64,000 bases of DNA, from positions 3,100,001-3,164,000 of the forward strand of contig NZ_CP035103.1 in assembly GCF_006094695.1 (NCBI RefSeq). The letters are read 5' to 3'. The translations under genes and the position numbers were made by a program. Source of the stretch: Kocuria rosea. GTDB lineage: Bacteria; Actinomycetota; Actinomycetes; Actinomycetales; Micrococcaceae. The notes under the pieces were generated by a model. The model had not been told where the DNA came from. It did no database searches and worked only from the letters and a program-made list of their open reading frames with translations. Positions 1-8,055 of this stretch are shown piece by piece; positions within the stretch are counted from its first letter, which is position 1, and each line of letters begins with the position of its first letter.

Positions 1-2
1 AC

Positions 3-827
3 CCGGCGGTGCGCCGGGAGATCCTGGTCTTCACCGCGTGGGGATCGGCCCACCTGCTGGCGGCGAGCGGTCTGATGCAGCTGTCCCTGGTGATCGGCGA
101 CAGCTTCGCCACGAAGGCGGAGGTCGGCCTCTACGCCGCCGCGGTGTCCCTGGCCACCCCCGCCAGCATGCTGTCCGGGGCGATGCTCACCGCGCTGTCC
201 CCCAGCGTGGCCCGGATGTACGCCGCCGGGGACACCGCGGGCCTGACCCGGCAGGTGGACACGATCCTGCGGACGATGGTCACGGTGTTCCTGCCGGTCT
301 TCGGCGTGGGCGCCCTGTGGGCGGAGCCGGTGCTCCGGGTGGTCTACTTCGGGGACCCCGAGTTCGCGGAGGCCGAGCCGCTGCTGGTCCTGCTGTTCCT
401 GGCCGTCTCGGCGACCAGCTTCAACGCCGCGAACGCCCGGCTCAACGGCACCGAGCCCTGGGGGGTCAAGGTGCTCGCCGCCGCCAACGGCCTGGGTCTG
501 GTCGTGGGCGTGGTGACGATGCTCCTGCTGGGCCCGGAGCTCGGCATCACCGCCTCCGCGGTGGGCTACCTCGTGGGCTCGCTGCTGAGCGCGGTGCTGC
601 CGCTGCTGGTGGTCTGGCGGCTCGACCGGATGCGGTGGGGCACGGTCCTGCTGCGGATCGTGGCCGGCTACGCGATGATCCTGGTCGCGCTGCAGGTGCT
701 CGGCCCCGACTTCCGGGTGCTGCCGGCGCTCGGGGCGACCGCCGTGTTCCTCGCGGTCTGGGCCGGGCTCAGCGCCCGGGACCTGCGGCCGGCCCTGCGC
801 GCCGCGGGCGCCCGGCTCCGTCGCTGA
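3..827 (+). CDS. Polysaccharide flippase (MATE/Wzx-like), C-terminal part
   Basis: The reading frame is open to the window edge, so the N-terminus lies outside; the first in-window start codon is a GTG at 9. About 275 codons are visible, dominated by hydrophobic helices with a short basic tail ending in RRLRR. The pattern of paired helices and the segment around FNAANARLNGTEPWGVK match the C-terminal half of lipopolysaccharide/oligosaccharide flippases (MATE/MOP superfamily), which move lipid-linked sugar units across the membrane. It sits beside acyltransferase and glycosyltransferase remnants, so an exopolysaccharide or teichoic-type locus is likely. The exact substrate cannot be read from the sequence. 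Confidence 0.7.
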   Translation, partial: PAVRREILVFTAWGSAHLLAASGLMQLSLVIGDSFATKAEVGLYAAAVSLATPASMLSGAMLTALSPSVARMYAAGDTAGLTRQVDTILRTMVTVFLPVFGVGALWAEPVLRVVYFGDPEFAEAEPLLVLLFLAVSATSFNAANARLNGTEPWGVKVLAAANGLGLVVGVVTMLLLGPELGITASAVGYLVGSLLSAVLPLLVVWRLDRMRWGTVLLRIVAGYAMILVALQVLGPDFRVLPALGATAVFLAVWAGLSARDLRPALRAAGARLRR

Positions 828-839
828 GCCGGCTCCGGC

Positions 840-1028
840 TCAGCCCGCGGGCAGCGGCCGGGCCCGCTGCCCGAGCTGCTGGTCGAACTGCTCGGCGAAG
901 GCCGGGACCATCGTGACCACGTAGTCGCGGGGCATGTGGTTGTCGTCCATGTAGACCCAGCGGTTGCCGATCCGGGACGAGCACGTGCCGTCGGGGCAGA
1001 TCCAGTCGCTCATGTCGACGCTGACCAA
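840..1028 (-). pseudogene. Tail of an OafA-type SGNH acyltransferase (remnant)
   Basis: Only about 62 codons remain. The motif series VDMSDWICPDGTCSS, then GNRWVYMDDNHMPRDY, is the C-terminal end of the SGNH hydrolase domain found behind the acyltransferase-3 membrane domain in OafA/YrhL-type sugar O-acetyltransferases; the final D-x-x-H of that domain (DDNH) is kept. An in-frame stop lies just upstream at 1044-1046, and the next gene starts its coding in a different family, so the roughly 600 residues that should precede it are gone. The breakpoint is near 1035-1045. I infer a deletion or replacement event linked to acquisition of the neighbouring low-GC glycosyltransferase. Confidence 0.7.
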
Positions 1029-1112
1029 GTGAGAGACGGTCCGTCACCGTCGAGCGACGATTATGTGCCGGATCGATCCAGTATGAGGATCCGAGACACT
1101 CCGACTTTGCTT

Positions 1113-2540
1113 TCAGCAACGGAGCAGGATTGCACGGTGACGGGTGTCGTCATAGGTGTCGAGCGGTGTGCAGCCGATGGAGACGAAATGCGCCACTACG
1201 CCGTCATACCGTCCGCTCCGGTAGTCCACAATCGCCACAGAACCTGACGGCTTCTCATCGAATACCGTGTCGATCGGTCGGCTAACACCCCACAACGTTC
1301 CAGATTCGGCCGGCGTGAATTCCAGTAAGGGCTCCCGGGCGACCACTAGCTTCGGGTATGCCAGAGGAATTCCCCGAGCCGATGGGTCCAAGAAGTAGAT
1401 CGTGTCTGCGGACCCTAGGAAAGTGGCGGCTGCCTGGTAATTGAAACGGAATTTTGCTGCCTCTCCGTGCTGGGCGGCAACAGCCGGCAGGCACGCCAAT
1501 ACCATGACGGTTAGAGCGATGAGCCCAACCGACTGCGGAAGGCGATTCAGCGTCACCGACATCGCGATCAGCACCACAAGAACCGGGCCGGTAAAGGCCA
1601 GATAGCGTTCGTCATAGAACTGGCCGCCTGCCATCTGCAGGCCTACCAGGATCGCGACAGGAAAGAGGATCCAGGACAGCAACCAGATCCTGCTGCTCCG
1701 TGCCCCTCGTTCCCGCCGACCCACAACGATGATCACGACCGTCAGGGCAAAGAGTGCCCACGACATGACTTTGAGCGTTTCGAACCAGGGCGCCTCGTTG
1801 TTGTGCTGCCCCATGAAGAATTGATTCGTCGCCACGCGTCGCATGACGTCAGAAACCGTGTTTCCGATCCAGGAGACCTGTCCCTGCTGAGGGAGCGCGG
1901 CGAACACCAAGGGCAGTGTGGCAGCGCCGATCGCTAACGCGGCGGCAAATGTCCGCGCGGCAGCACCACGGTGGAGCCAAAAGGATCTCACCACGTACAG
2001 AGGAACGAGCATGGCAGCGTAGAGGACGAAGTAGATGCCGACAGTGTGGGCGACGACGAACGCACCCAGCCAACGGTCGTCCCTGGTGCTCAACCAACGC
2101 TCGTAGCACCAGAGGCCCAGCACCACACAGGTCGTCCCGAAGGGATATCCTCGTGCGTCCTGGCCCATCCATGTAAGCCCGGGAAGCACAGCGAAGAGCA
2201 ACGCAGCGGCCCATCCGGCTCGCACCGCGCGCACACGATCCACCTTGCCCGTGTAGTGCATGGTGAGCTTCACCGTGAAGAACGCACAGGCAGCCAGCAC
2301 AAGCGCAGATGGCGCGCGGATCGACAGTGCAGAGATACCAAAGACCTGGACCCAGGGCATCATCACCAGGTAATACAATCCGTGCACTGCGTCGACCGCC
2401 GAAATGAGCTCCACGTAGGAACCGAATCCACGATCGACCGCGGAGATGGTCGCCGCCTCGTCGAACCACACGGAGGGTCGGGCAATTCCCACTAGGGCCA
2501 CGACCAAAGTGAGTGCTGCACCGATCAATGCGGGCCGCAC
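1113..2540 (-). CDS. GT39-type membrane glycosyltransferase, 5' end displaced by an IS
   Basis: The 475-residue product is a multi-pass membrane protein with the WFDEA motif near residue 28 (acidic pair in the first extracytoplasmic loop) and a DARGYPF motif near 129, both typical of the GT39/ArnT-like family that transfers sugars from polyprenyl phosphate. Base composition is clearly lower in GC than its neighbours, suggesting transfer. The only in-window start before the insertion is a GTG at 2540, one base from the left target duplication of the IS. Removing the IS and one duplication rejoins this frame to an open frame at 3969-4083 (about 40 extra codons), so this is probably an N-terminally shortened form that may or may not be translated. 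Substrate unknown. Confidence 0.7.
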   Translation of the reverse strand: MRPALIGAALTLVVALVGIARPSVWFDEAATISAVDRGFGSYVELISAVDAVHGLYYLVMMPWVQVFGISALSIRAPSALVLAACAFFTVKLTMHYTGKVDRVRAVRAGWAAALLFAVLPGLTWMGQDARGYPFGTTCVVLGLWCYERWLSTRDDRWLGAFVVAHTVGIYFVLYAAMLVPLYVVRSFWLHRGAAARTFAAALAIGAATLPLVFAALPQQGQVSWIGNTVSDVMRRVATNQFFMGQHNNEAPWFETLKVMSWALFALTVVIIVVGRRERGARSSRIWLLSWILFPVAILVGLQMAGGQFYDERYLAFTGPVLVVLIAMSVTLNRLPQSVGLIALTVMVLACLPAVAAQHGEAAKFRFNYQAAATFLGSADTIYFLDPSARGIPLAYPKLVVAREPLLEFTPAESGTLWGVSRPIDTVFDEKPSGSVAIVDYRSGRYDGVVAHFVSIGCTPLDTYDDTRHRAILLRC

Positions 2541-2548
2541 AGTGCCGC
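2541..2548. repeat. Left target-site duplication of the IS256 element
   Basis: AGTGCCGC occurs here and again at 3961-3968, immediately outside the two ends of the insertion. An 8-bp duplication is usual for the IS256 family. Confidence 0.85.
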
Positions 2549-3960
2549 GGTCAAGCCCCCTGGAGTGGTGTAGCGATCTTTCGTGTAAGGGTCAGGCTGT
2601 GAGCGCGGTCAGGGGGTCGGTGGTCACCTCGCTTCCGGTGTCCGCGACGGTGGTGAGCCGGCAGCGGGTGAGGACCTCGAGGCCGAGATAGCGGCGGCCT
2701 TCGGCCCACTCGTCGGTCTGCTCGGCCAGCACGGCTCCCACGAGGCGGACGATGGCTTGCCGGTTGGGGAAGATCCCGACCGCGTCGGTCCGGCGCCGGA
2801 TCTCCCGGTTCAGCCGCTCAGCTGGGTTGTTGGACCAGATCTGGGCCCAGACGTCCTTGGGGAAGTTCGTGAACGCGAGGATGTCCTCACGGGCATCGGC
2901 CAGGTATTCAGCCACCGCGGGCAGCTTCTCGGCGACGTAGTCCAGCAACCGGTCGAACTGGGCGTTCACGGCTGTCGCGTCGGGCTGGTCGTAGACGCTG
3001 TGGAGCATGGCTTTGACGGCCGGCCACATGGACTTCGGGCAAATCGACATGAGATTGGCCGCGTAGTGGGTGCGGCACCTCTGCCAGGACGCCCCGGGCA
3101 GGTTCGCCGCGATCGCGTCCTTGAGCCCGGCGTGGGCGTCACTGGTGACCAGGCGGACCCCGCCCAGGCCGCGGGCCACCAGATCGGCGAAGAACTCGTT
3201 CCAGGCCGCCCCGGTCTCGGCCGTGGCCACCCGCATGCCCAGGACCTCACGGTGGCCGTCACCGTTGACCCCGGTGGCCAGGAGCACGACCGCGTTCACC
3301 ACGCGCCCGCCCTCGCGGACTTTCATCGTCAGTGCGTCGGCGGCGACGAAGGTGAACGGCCCGACGTCCCCGAGGGGCCGGTGGCGGAAGGACTCCACGT
3401 GCTCGTCGAGGTCACCGGCCATCCTTGAGACCTGGGACTTCGACAGGGCGTTGATCCCAAGGGTCTTCACCAGCTTGTCCATCCGGCGGGTCGAGACCCC
3501 GGCGAGGTAGCAGTCGGCGACCACGGTGATCAGCGCGGACTCGGCCCGCTTGCGGCGCTCCAGCAACCACTCCGGGAAGTAGGTGCCGGCCCGCAGTTTC
3601 GGGACGGCTACGTCGATCGTGCCCACGCGGGTGTCGAGGTCGCGGTGGCGGTAGCCGTTGCGCTGGGTTACCCGCTCGGGAGCGGGTCGGCCCCACTCGG
3701 CGCCGACCACCGCGTCCGCGTCGGCGGAGAGCAGCGCGTTGATCACCGTCTGCAGCAGGTTGCGCATCAGATCCGGCGAGGCTTCGGACAGGGCTTCACC
3801 GAGCAGGCCGGTGGGGTCGACAATGTGAGGAGCGGTCATCGTGATGATGTCCTTTCGAGGGTGCTGTGAGAGGTGAACTCGAAAGATCTCACGGTGGCCG
3901 CGCCCTCGTCCGCAACGACGAGCAGGGCCACCGCGCTACACCACTATCGGGGGCTCAACT
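2549..3960 (-). mobile_element. Complete IS256-family insertion sequence (1412 bp)
   Basis: The element is bounded by imperfect terminal inverted repeats of 27 bp (2549-2575 and 3934-3960, 21 of 27 matching); the innermost 12 bp, AGTGGTGTAGCG, are identical. It contains one transposase gene filling nearly all of its length and is flanked by the 8-bp direct repeat AGTGCCGC. Size, single ORF, repeat length and duplication length all fit IS256. Both ends and the transposase appear intact, so it could still be mobile. It has inserted into the 5' region of a GT39 glycosyltransferase gene transcribed in the same direction. Confidence 0.93.
2592..3839 (-). CDS. IS256-family transposase
   Basis: This 415-residue DDE transposase catalyses cut-and-paste or circle-mediated transposition of its element. 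The three acidic positions can be seen in context: [11 protein letters not shown] (first Asp), [12 protein letters not shown] (second Asp) and [16 protein letters not shown] (Glu). The N-terminal [14 protein letters not shown] segment is also characteristic. Length is normal for the family and no stop or frameshift interrupts it. The ATG at 3839 is preceded by an AAAGGA ribosome-binding site about 7 nt upstream. It is the only gene of the element. Confidence 0.95.
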   Translation of the reverse strand: MTAPHIVDPTGLLGEALSEASPDLMRNLLQTVINALLSADADAVVGAEWGRPAPERVTQRNGYRHRDLDTRVGTIDVAVPKLRAGTYFPEWLLERRKRAESALITVVADCYLAGVSTRRMDKLVKTLGINALSKSQVSRMAGDLDEHVESFRHRPLGDVGPFTFVAADALTMKVREGGRVVNAVVLLATGVNGDGHREVLGMRVATAETGAAWNEFFADLVARGLGGVRLVTSDAHAGLKDAIAANLPGASWQRCRTHYAANLMSICPKSMWPAVKAMLHSVYDQPDATAVNAQFDRLLDYVAEKLPAVAEYLADAREDILAFTNFPKDVWAQIWSNNPAERLNREIRRRTDAVGIFPNRQAIVRLVGAVLAEQTDEWAEGRRYLGLEVLTRCRLTTVADTGSEVTTDPLTALTA

Positions 3961-3968
3961 AGTGCCGC
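3961..3968. repeat. Right target-site duplication of the IS256 element
   Basis: Second copy of AGTGCCGC, matching 2541-2548. Deleting the element plus one copy restores one continuous reading frame on the minus strand. Confidence 0.85.
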
Positions 3969-4083
3969 TCGTCGCACATTGTCGGATCGCACGCGTCATC
4001 TCCTGACGATCCCATCGACCAGTGGCCTTAGAGTTTCCTGCCCGGCCCACAGACACTCCTGATGACAGCATGTAGTTCTTCAC
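3969..4083 (-). pseudogene. Detached 5' end of the GT39 glycosyltransferase gene
   Basis: On the minus strand this stretch is open and in register with the GT39 frame once the IS and one target copy are removed. Possible original starts are the GTG at 4083 (AAAGG about 6 nt upstream), the ATG at 4071 and the ATG at 3999. From 4083 the joined protein would gain about 40 residues, a plausible hydrophilic cytoplasmic tail before the first membrane helix at VRPALIGAALTLVV. The base composition is low in GC like the main fragment. The start assignment is uncertain; continuity of the frame is seen directly. Confidence 0.55.
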
Positions 4084-4362
4084 ACCCAGCCTTTCGTGAC
4101 CGCAGAAATTGACCTTGACCCTTCAGCAACAACGCCCACGAGAGGCACGGTCGCGCTCGCGCCATCACCGGACGCGACGCAGCCTCCAGCCCGGAGGACT
4201 ACTCGGTCCTCGGAGAAGAAATCGCGCGCCCTCGGCCCTTTCCGTCCGTCGTAACGGGGACGACGAGTTTCAGCAGTCATCTTCGGTCGGCTTCCCCGAC
4301 GGGAGGGTTGCAGGCGACCGCAGATGCACTTCCTGACCCTTACCCGTCTTCGAAGGGGAGGA
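4084..4362. other. Intergenic remnant, no gene recognised
   Basis: About 280 bp between the GT39 5' end and the GT2 pseudogene, of mixed composition. The minus-strand frame 4080-4394 is open but has no family features or codon pattern of its neighbours. No RNA gene or repeat stands out. Confidence 0.5.
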
Positions 4363-5455
4363 TCACTGCTTCCACCATAGGAGGGTGCCACCACAAATCG
4401 CGGAAGCCACCATGAACCGCAGGGGGGCCTCGCGGTGCAGGACCCTGCGCGGGTCCCGGGTGAGCAGGGTGCTGGGCCAGCCGAAGCGGCGACGGGCGTT
4501 GTCCACCCGGAGGATGGCCTCCGCCGTCGCCCCCCGCCGGACGACGAGGTCCAGGACCTCCCGGTCCGCGCAGGACAGCACGGCGAGCGCCCGGGGGGCG
4601 CGCGACCTGACCAGCTCGAGCAGGCTCCCCACCTGGTGGGCGTCCTCCGCGGACCGCGCCGAAGACCTGGACTCGGAGGATCTTGGCGGCGATCGCCGTC
4701 CGCTGCTCCACGGACAGCCCGGCGTACCAGGAGCCGCCGAGCAGGTCGGTCGCCGCGGCGAGGTCGTCCGTCAGGGGCCGGGGCGCGGCACTGATCCGGT
4801 CGGCGGCCCCCTCCCGCAGGAGGTAGCCGGCGCCGCGGGGCGCGAGGTCGACCCGCCCGTCGCCGAACCAGGCCCGGGCCACCAGCTCCTGGTCCTCCCC
4901 GGTGGCGTACCGGCCGTTGAAGCGGACCCCGCGGTCCACCAGGAGCTCCCGGCGGAGCAGCCCGAAGACGTGGGTCCGGTAGGCGAGCCGGTCCTTGACC
5001 GGGTCGAGGTCCGCGCGGCGGAAGGGCCGCGGCACGGGGGTGCGCACCGGCCGGCCGGAGTCCTTGACCAGCCGCGGGAGCACCGCCGCCGAGCCGTGGC
5101 GTTCGGCGGTCGCCGTCCAGGCCGCGAGGGCCCCGGGGGCGAGGGTGTCGTCACTGTCCACGAAGGACACGTACCGGGCGCGGGAGCGCTCCAGGGCGAG
5201 GTTGCGGGGCCCGGCCGGGTTGCCGGTGCCGTCGAAGCACTCCAGCAGCTCGACGAGCGGACGGTGCTCCGCCGCGAGGCGGTCGCGGATCAGTGCCGCC
5301 TCGACGTTGTGGCACACCACCGTGATGTGCACCCCGCCGTGGTCGCCGACCGGGAGCCCCCCGGCCAGCACGGAGCCGACGGCCCGGTCCACGGGCCGGG
5401 CGGTGGTGTGCACCGGGATGATGACGTCGACGAGCGGCGTGGGGGCAGAGGACAC
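4363..5455 (-). pseudogene. GT2 glycosyltransferase broken by a +1 frameshift
   Basis: The first 270 residues are a clear GT-A family 2 glycosyltransferase: VDVIIPVHTT at the N-terminus, SFVDSDDTLAPGAL (DxD-type nucleotide-sugar/metal site) near residue 95 and ATGEDQELVARAW near 185. After AAKILRVQVFGAV, around position 4651, the frame moves into low-complexity GRPPGGEPARAG sequence, while a second frame takes up sensible coding (EDAHQVGSLLELVRS ... AVLSCADREVLDLV) to a stop at 4363. Removing one C there restores a single protein of about 363 residues. It is either a pseudogene or a sequencing error in a C run. Its role would be surface sugar assembly; the GTG start at 5455 has a TACGCT -10 element 7 nt upstream. 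Confidence 0.75.
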
Positions 5456-5462
5456 GCAGGCC

Positions 5463-5468
5463 AGCGTA
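5463..5468 (-). promoter_or_regulatory. -10 element of the GT2 gene (leaderless type)
   Basis: TACGCT ends 7 nt before the GTG at 5455, so transcription would start at or next to the start codon. Confidence 0.5.
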
Positions 5469-5509
5469 CAAGACCGCGCCGGGGCGGCCCGCCCGGCGCG
5501 GTCCGCGGC

Positions 5510-7696
5510 TCAGCCCTGGGAGGCCAGGACGAACGGCAGCACGGGCCCGGAGCCGGCCCGGCGCAGCGCGCGGGCGGCCACGGCGAGCGTCCAGCGGCTG
5601 TCCACGAGGTCGTCGACCAGCAGCACCGGGCGCCCCCCGAGCCGGTCCAGCCCCTCCGCGAGCTCGGGGGGCACCCGGAACTTCTCCCACAGGGCCGCGA
5701 GGCGGTACGCGCTGTTGCCGCCGTGCCCGCCGGACGGGAAGCCCTCGGGGACCTCCAGCTCACCCAGATAGGGCAGGTGCCCGACCTCGGCCATGCCCTC
5801 CGCCAGGGAGCGCACGAGCCGGGGGCGCGAGCGGGACGGGATCGAGACGACGGCCGCGGGCCGGTCCGACCAGCCCCACTCGGCGAGCACCTGGACGCAC
5901 GCCCGGCCGAGGGCGGGGTCCACCGGTCCGTCGACCGGCGCGCCCTCCTCGTCGGTGCGGAACACCTCGCGCAGCCGGTTGCCCCAGCCGAGGTCCGTGA
6001 GCCGGGCGAGTGCCCGGCCCTCGGCGCAGCGCTCCTCCTCGGGGATCCGGCCCTTGACCTCGACCCCGAGGCGCGGCATCCCGGTGGGCCACTGGGCGCG
6101 CGGCTCCACCACGACGCCCACGCGGGTCAGGGCGGCGCCCGCGGAGTCGGTGGCGGACTCGTCGACGGTCGTGGGGTACCAGGGGCCGGCGCAGCTGTCG
6201 CAGCGCCCGCAGGGCTCGGCCGTGGCGTCGTCGAGCTGCCGGGCGAGGAACTCCATGCGGCACCCGGTGGTGCGCTCGTACTCGAGCATGGCGTTCTGCT
6301 CGGCCACCCGTGCCGCGGCGATCCGGCCGTAGCGCTCGGCGTCGTAGCGCCACGGCACGCCCGTGCTCTGCCAGCCACCTTGCACGCGCTCCACCGCGCC
6401 CTCGACGGCGAGCACCTTCAGGAGCAGCTCGAGCGGGCTGCGCCGGACGTCCACGCGGGACTCCAGCACGGCCACGGACAGGGCGCCGCCCGCGGCCCCC
6501 AGCTCGTCCAGGACGGCGGCGGCCTTCTGCTCGGTGGGCATCGACGAGGTGGCGAAGTACTCCCAGATCCGGCGGTCCTCGGTGCCCGGCAGCAGCAGGA
6601 CGTCCGCGTTGTCCGTGGCGCGGCCCGCACGGCCCACCTGCTGGTAGTAGGCCACGGGCGAGGACGGCGCCCCCAGGTGCACCACGAAGCCGAGGTCCGG
6701 CTTGTCGAAGCCCATGCCGAGCGCGGAGGTGGCCACGAGGGCCTTGACCCTGTTCTCCTTGAGGGCGGCCTCGAGCTCCTCACGCTCGCCCTGGTCGGTG
6801 CGCCCGGTGTAGGCGCGCACGGGGATCCCGGCGTCGGCGAGCGCCTGGGCCGTGTCCTCGGCGGCCCCCACGGTCAGCGCGTAGATGATCCCGCTGCCCG
6901 GGAGGGACCCGACGTGCTCGAGCAGCCAGGCTAGGCGGGCCGTGGCCGAGGGCAGGTCCAGCACGCCGAGGCGCAGGGACGCCCGGGAGAGCGGGCCGCG
7001 GAGGGTGAAGACCTCCCCCGTGCTGCTGCCGCCGGGCCGCACGCCCAGCTGCTCCTCGACGTCGGCGACCACGCGCTCGTTCGCGGTGGCGGTCGTGGCC
7101 AGGACGGGGACCTGCTCCGGGAGCCGGGCGATGAGGTCGCGGATGCGCCGGTAGTCGGGGCGGAAGTCGTGGCCCCAGTCGGAGATGCAGTGCGCCTCGT
7201 CCACCACGAGCAGCCCGAGCCGGGCGACCAGCTGCGGCAGCTGCTGCTCGCGGAACACGGGGTTGTTGAGCCGCTCCGGGGAGACCAGCAGGACGTCGAG
7301 CTCGTCGGCCTCCAGCTGCGCGGCGATCTGCCCCCACTCGGTGGCGTTGGCGGAGTTGATGGCCGCCGCCCGGACCCCCGCGCGGGCGGCGGCGGAGACC
7401 TGGTCCCGCATGAGGGCCAGCAGCGGGGAGACGATCAGGGTGGGCCCGCGGCCCCGGGCCCGCAGGAGCAGGGCGGAGAGGAAGTAGACCGCGGACTTGC
7501 CCCAGCCGGTCCGCTGCACCACCAGGGCCCGCCGGCCGCGCCCCACGAGGGCCTCGACCGCCTCGAACTGCCCGGGGTGGAAGGCGGCGTCCGGCCGGCC
7601 GGTGAGCGCGCGCAGCAGGTGGAGCGCGTCCTCGTGCAGGGCCGGGTCCGGCGCGGTGTCGTGGGCGGCGATGTCGTGGGCCGGGGAAGTCGTCAT
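5510..7696 (-). CDS. recQ: RecQ-type DNA helicase with C-terminal phosphoribosyltransferase-like domain
   Basis: An SF2 3'-5' DNA helicase of 728 residues acting in recombination and repair. Visible motifs: RTGWGKSAVYF (Walker A, about residue 60), VVDEAHCISDWGHDFRPDY (DEAH and the RecQ aromatic-loop region, about 165), TSALGMGFDKPD and QQVGRAGRA (motifs V and VI), and a RecQ zinc-binding cluster around CRMEFLARQ ... EPCGRCDSC (about 475-500). The usual HRDC domain is absent; instead residues about 590-725 end with RPVLLVDDLVDSRWTLAVAARAL, a PRPP-loop-like motif of type I phosphoribosyltransferases. ATG at 7696 lacks a strong ribosome-binding site. The gene is alone, with a structured intergenic region upstream. 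Function of the extra domain is unknown; a nucleotide-sensing or regulatory role is only a guess. Confidence 0.88.
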   Translation of the reverse strand: MTTSPAHDIAAHDTAPDPALHEDALHLLRALTGRPDAAFHPGQFEAVEALVGRGRRALVVQRTGWGKSAVYFLSALLLRARGRGPTLIVSPLLALMRDQVSAAARAGVRAAAINSANATEWGQIAAQLEADELDVLLVSPERLNNPVFREQQLPQLVARLGLLVVDEAHCISDWGHDFRPDYRRIRDLIARLPEQVPVLATTATANERVVADVEEQLGVRPGGSSTGEVFTLRGPLSRASLRLGVLDLPSATARLAWLLEHVGSLPGSGIIYALTVGAAEDTAQALADAGIPVRAYTGRTDQGEREELEAALKENRVKALVATSALGMGFDKPDLGFVVHLGAPSSPVAYYQQVGRAGRATDNADVLLLPGTEDRRIWEYFATSSMPTEQKAAAVLDELGAAGGALSVAVLESRVDVRRSPLELLLKVLAVEGAVERVQGGWQSTGVPWRYDAERYGRIAAARVAEQNAMLEYERTTGCRMEFLARQLDDATAEPCGRCDSCAGPWYPTTVDESATDSAGAALTRVGVVVEPRAQWPTGMPRLGVEVKGRIPEEERCAEGRALARLTDLGWGNRLREVFRTDEEGAPVDGPVDPALGRACVQVLAEWGWSDRPAAVVSIPSRSRPRLVRSLAEGMAEVGHLPYLGELEVPEGFPSGGHGGNSAYRLAALWEKFRVPPELAEGLDRLGGRPVLLVDDLVDSRWTLAVAARALRRAGSGPVLPFVLASQG

Positions 7697-7774
7697 GGCC
7701 CCAGTCTTCCAGGGCCCCCCGACGCCGCCCGACCGGAGGGCGGGGCGTGCAGTGGCGACGGGGCCCGGACAGAG

Positions 7775-7864
7775 CGATGCGCCCGCTGCCCATCCGTCGA
7801 ACGGATGGCCCCCGCAGCGGGCGCATCGACCGGCCTGACGGCCGGTGGCGAGCAGAGACTCGCC
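7775..7864. repeat. Three adjacent hairpins preceding the C-loop array
   Basis: Hairpin 1 (7775-7828) has a perfect 15-bp outer stem (CGATGCGCCCGCTGC with its complement), a five-C bulge and an 8-bp inner stem closed by a CGA loop. Hairpin 2 (7829-7846) is ACCGGCC/GGCCGGT with a TGAC loop. Hairpin 3 (7847-7864) is GGCGAG/CTCGCC with a CAGAGA loop. They follow each other with no spacer and lead directly into the C-loop array. No coding frame explains them. They may be part of the same RNA or a terminator for transcripts from either side. Confidence 0.65.
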
Positions 7865-7868
7865 TGGC

Positions 7869-8029
7869 GGGAGTACCGCCCCCCAGCGGTGCTCCCATTC
7901 GGTTCACCCCCCGATGAACCGGTTGCACCGGCACCCCCCGATGCCTGCGTGCACGCGGCCCATCCCCCGATGAACCGCAGTCGATCCGCCCCCCGGCGGA
8001 TCGGTTGGTTCCGCCCCATCGGGTGAACC
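7869..8029 (+). ncRNA. Tandem array of C6-loop hairpins (6C-RNA-like)
   Basis: Five hairpins follow one another, each with an 8-nt loop of one pyrimidine, five Cs and two purines. A: stem 7869-7878/7887-7896, loop CCCCCCAG. B: 7900-7906/7915-7921, loop CCCCCCGA. C: 7924-7933/7942-7953, loop CCCCCCGA. D: 7955-7962/7971-7978 with an internal loop, loop TCCCCCGA. E: 7982-7988/7997-8003, loop CCCCCCGG. A weaker sixth, 8007-8029, has a CCCCAT loop. Loop starts are 28, 27, 29 and 26 nt apart. Stems differ in sequence yet stay paired, which argues for an RNA structure. C-rich loops on this strand match the actinobacterial 6C RNA family, which normally has two such hairpins. I found no TANNNT element upstream on this strand, so the promoter is unknown. 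Confidence 0.6.
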
Positions 8030-8032
8030 AAT

Positions 8033-8055
8033 TGCCACCATGGTGGCAGGGTTTC
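8033..8055 (+). terminator. Palindrome with short T run after the C-loop array
   Basis: TGCCACCATGGTGGCA (8033-8048) is a perfect 16-bp palindrome followed by GGGTTTC. As RNA it would form a 6-bp stem with a CATG loop and a brief U run, suitable for ending a plus-strand transcript of the array. It could equally be a protein-binding operator. Confidence 0.4.

Noticed and set aside
4080..4394. 104-residue minus-strand frame between the IS and the GT2 gene
   Set aside because: No recognisable family, no ribosome-binding site, and it overlaps both the GT39 5' remnant and the GT2 3' end.
4385..6934. 849-codon open frame on the plus strand
   Set aside because: It runs antisense to the GT2 pseudogene and recQ; composition is Pro/Arg/Gly-rich with no domain, a normal by-product of high GC.
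7901..7920. GTTCACC here as a PHO box
   Set aside because: The second 11-bp unit is missing; the motif is explained by the hairpin stem GGTTCA/TGAACC.
7869..8029. Reading the hairpin array as a CRISPR
   Set aside because: Units share only the loop; stems differ, there is no constant repeat with variable spacers, and no cas genes are near.
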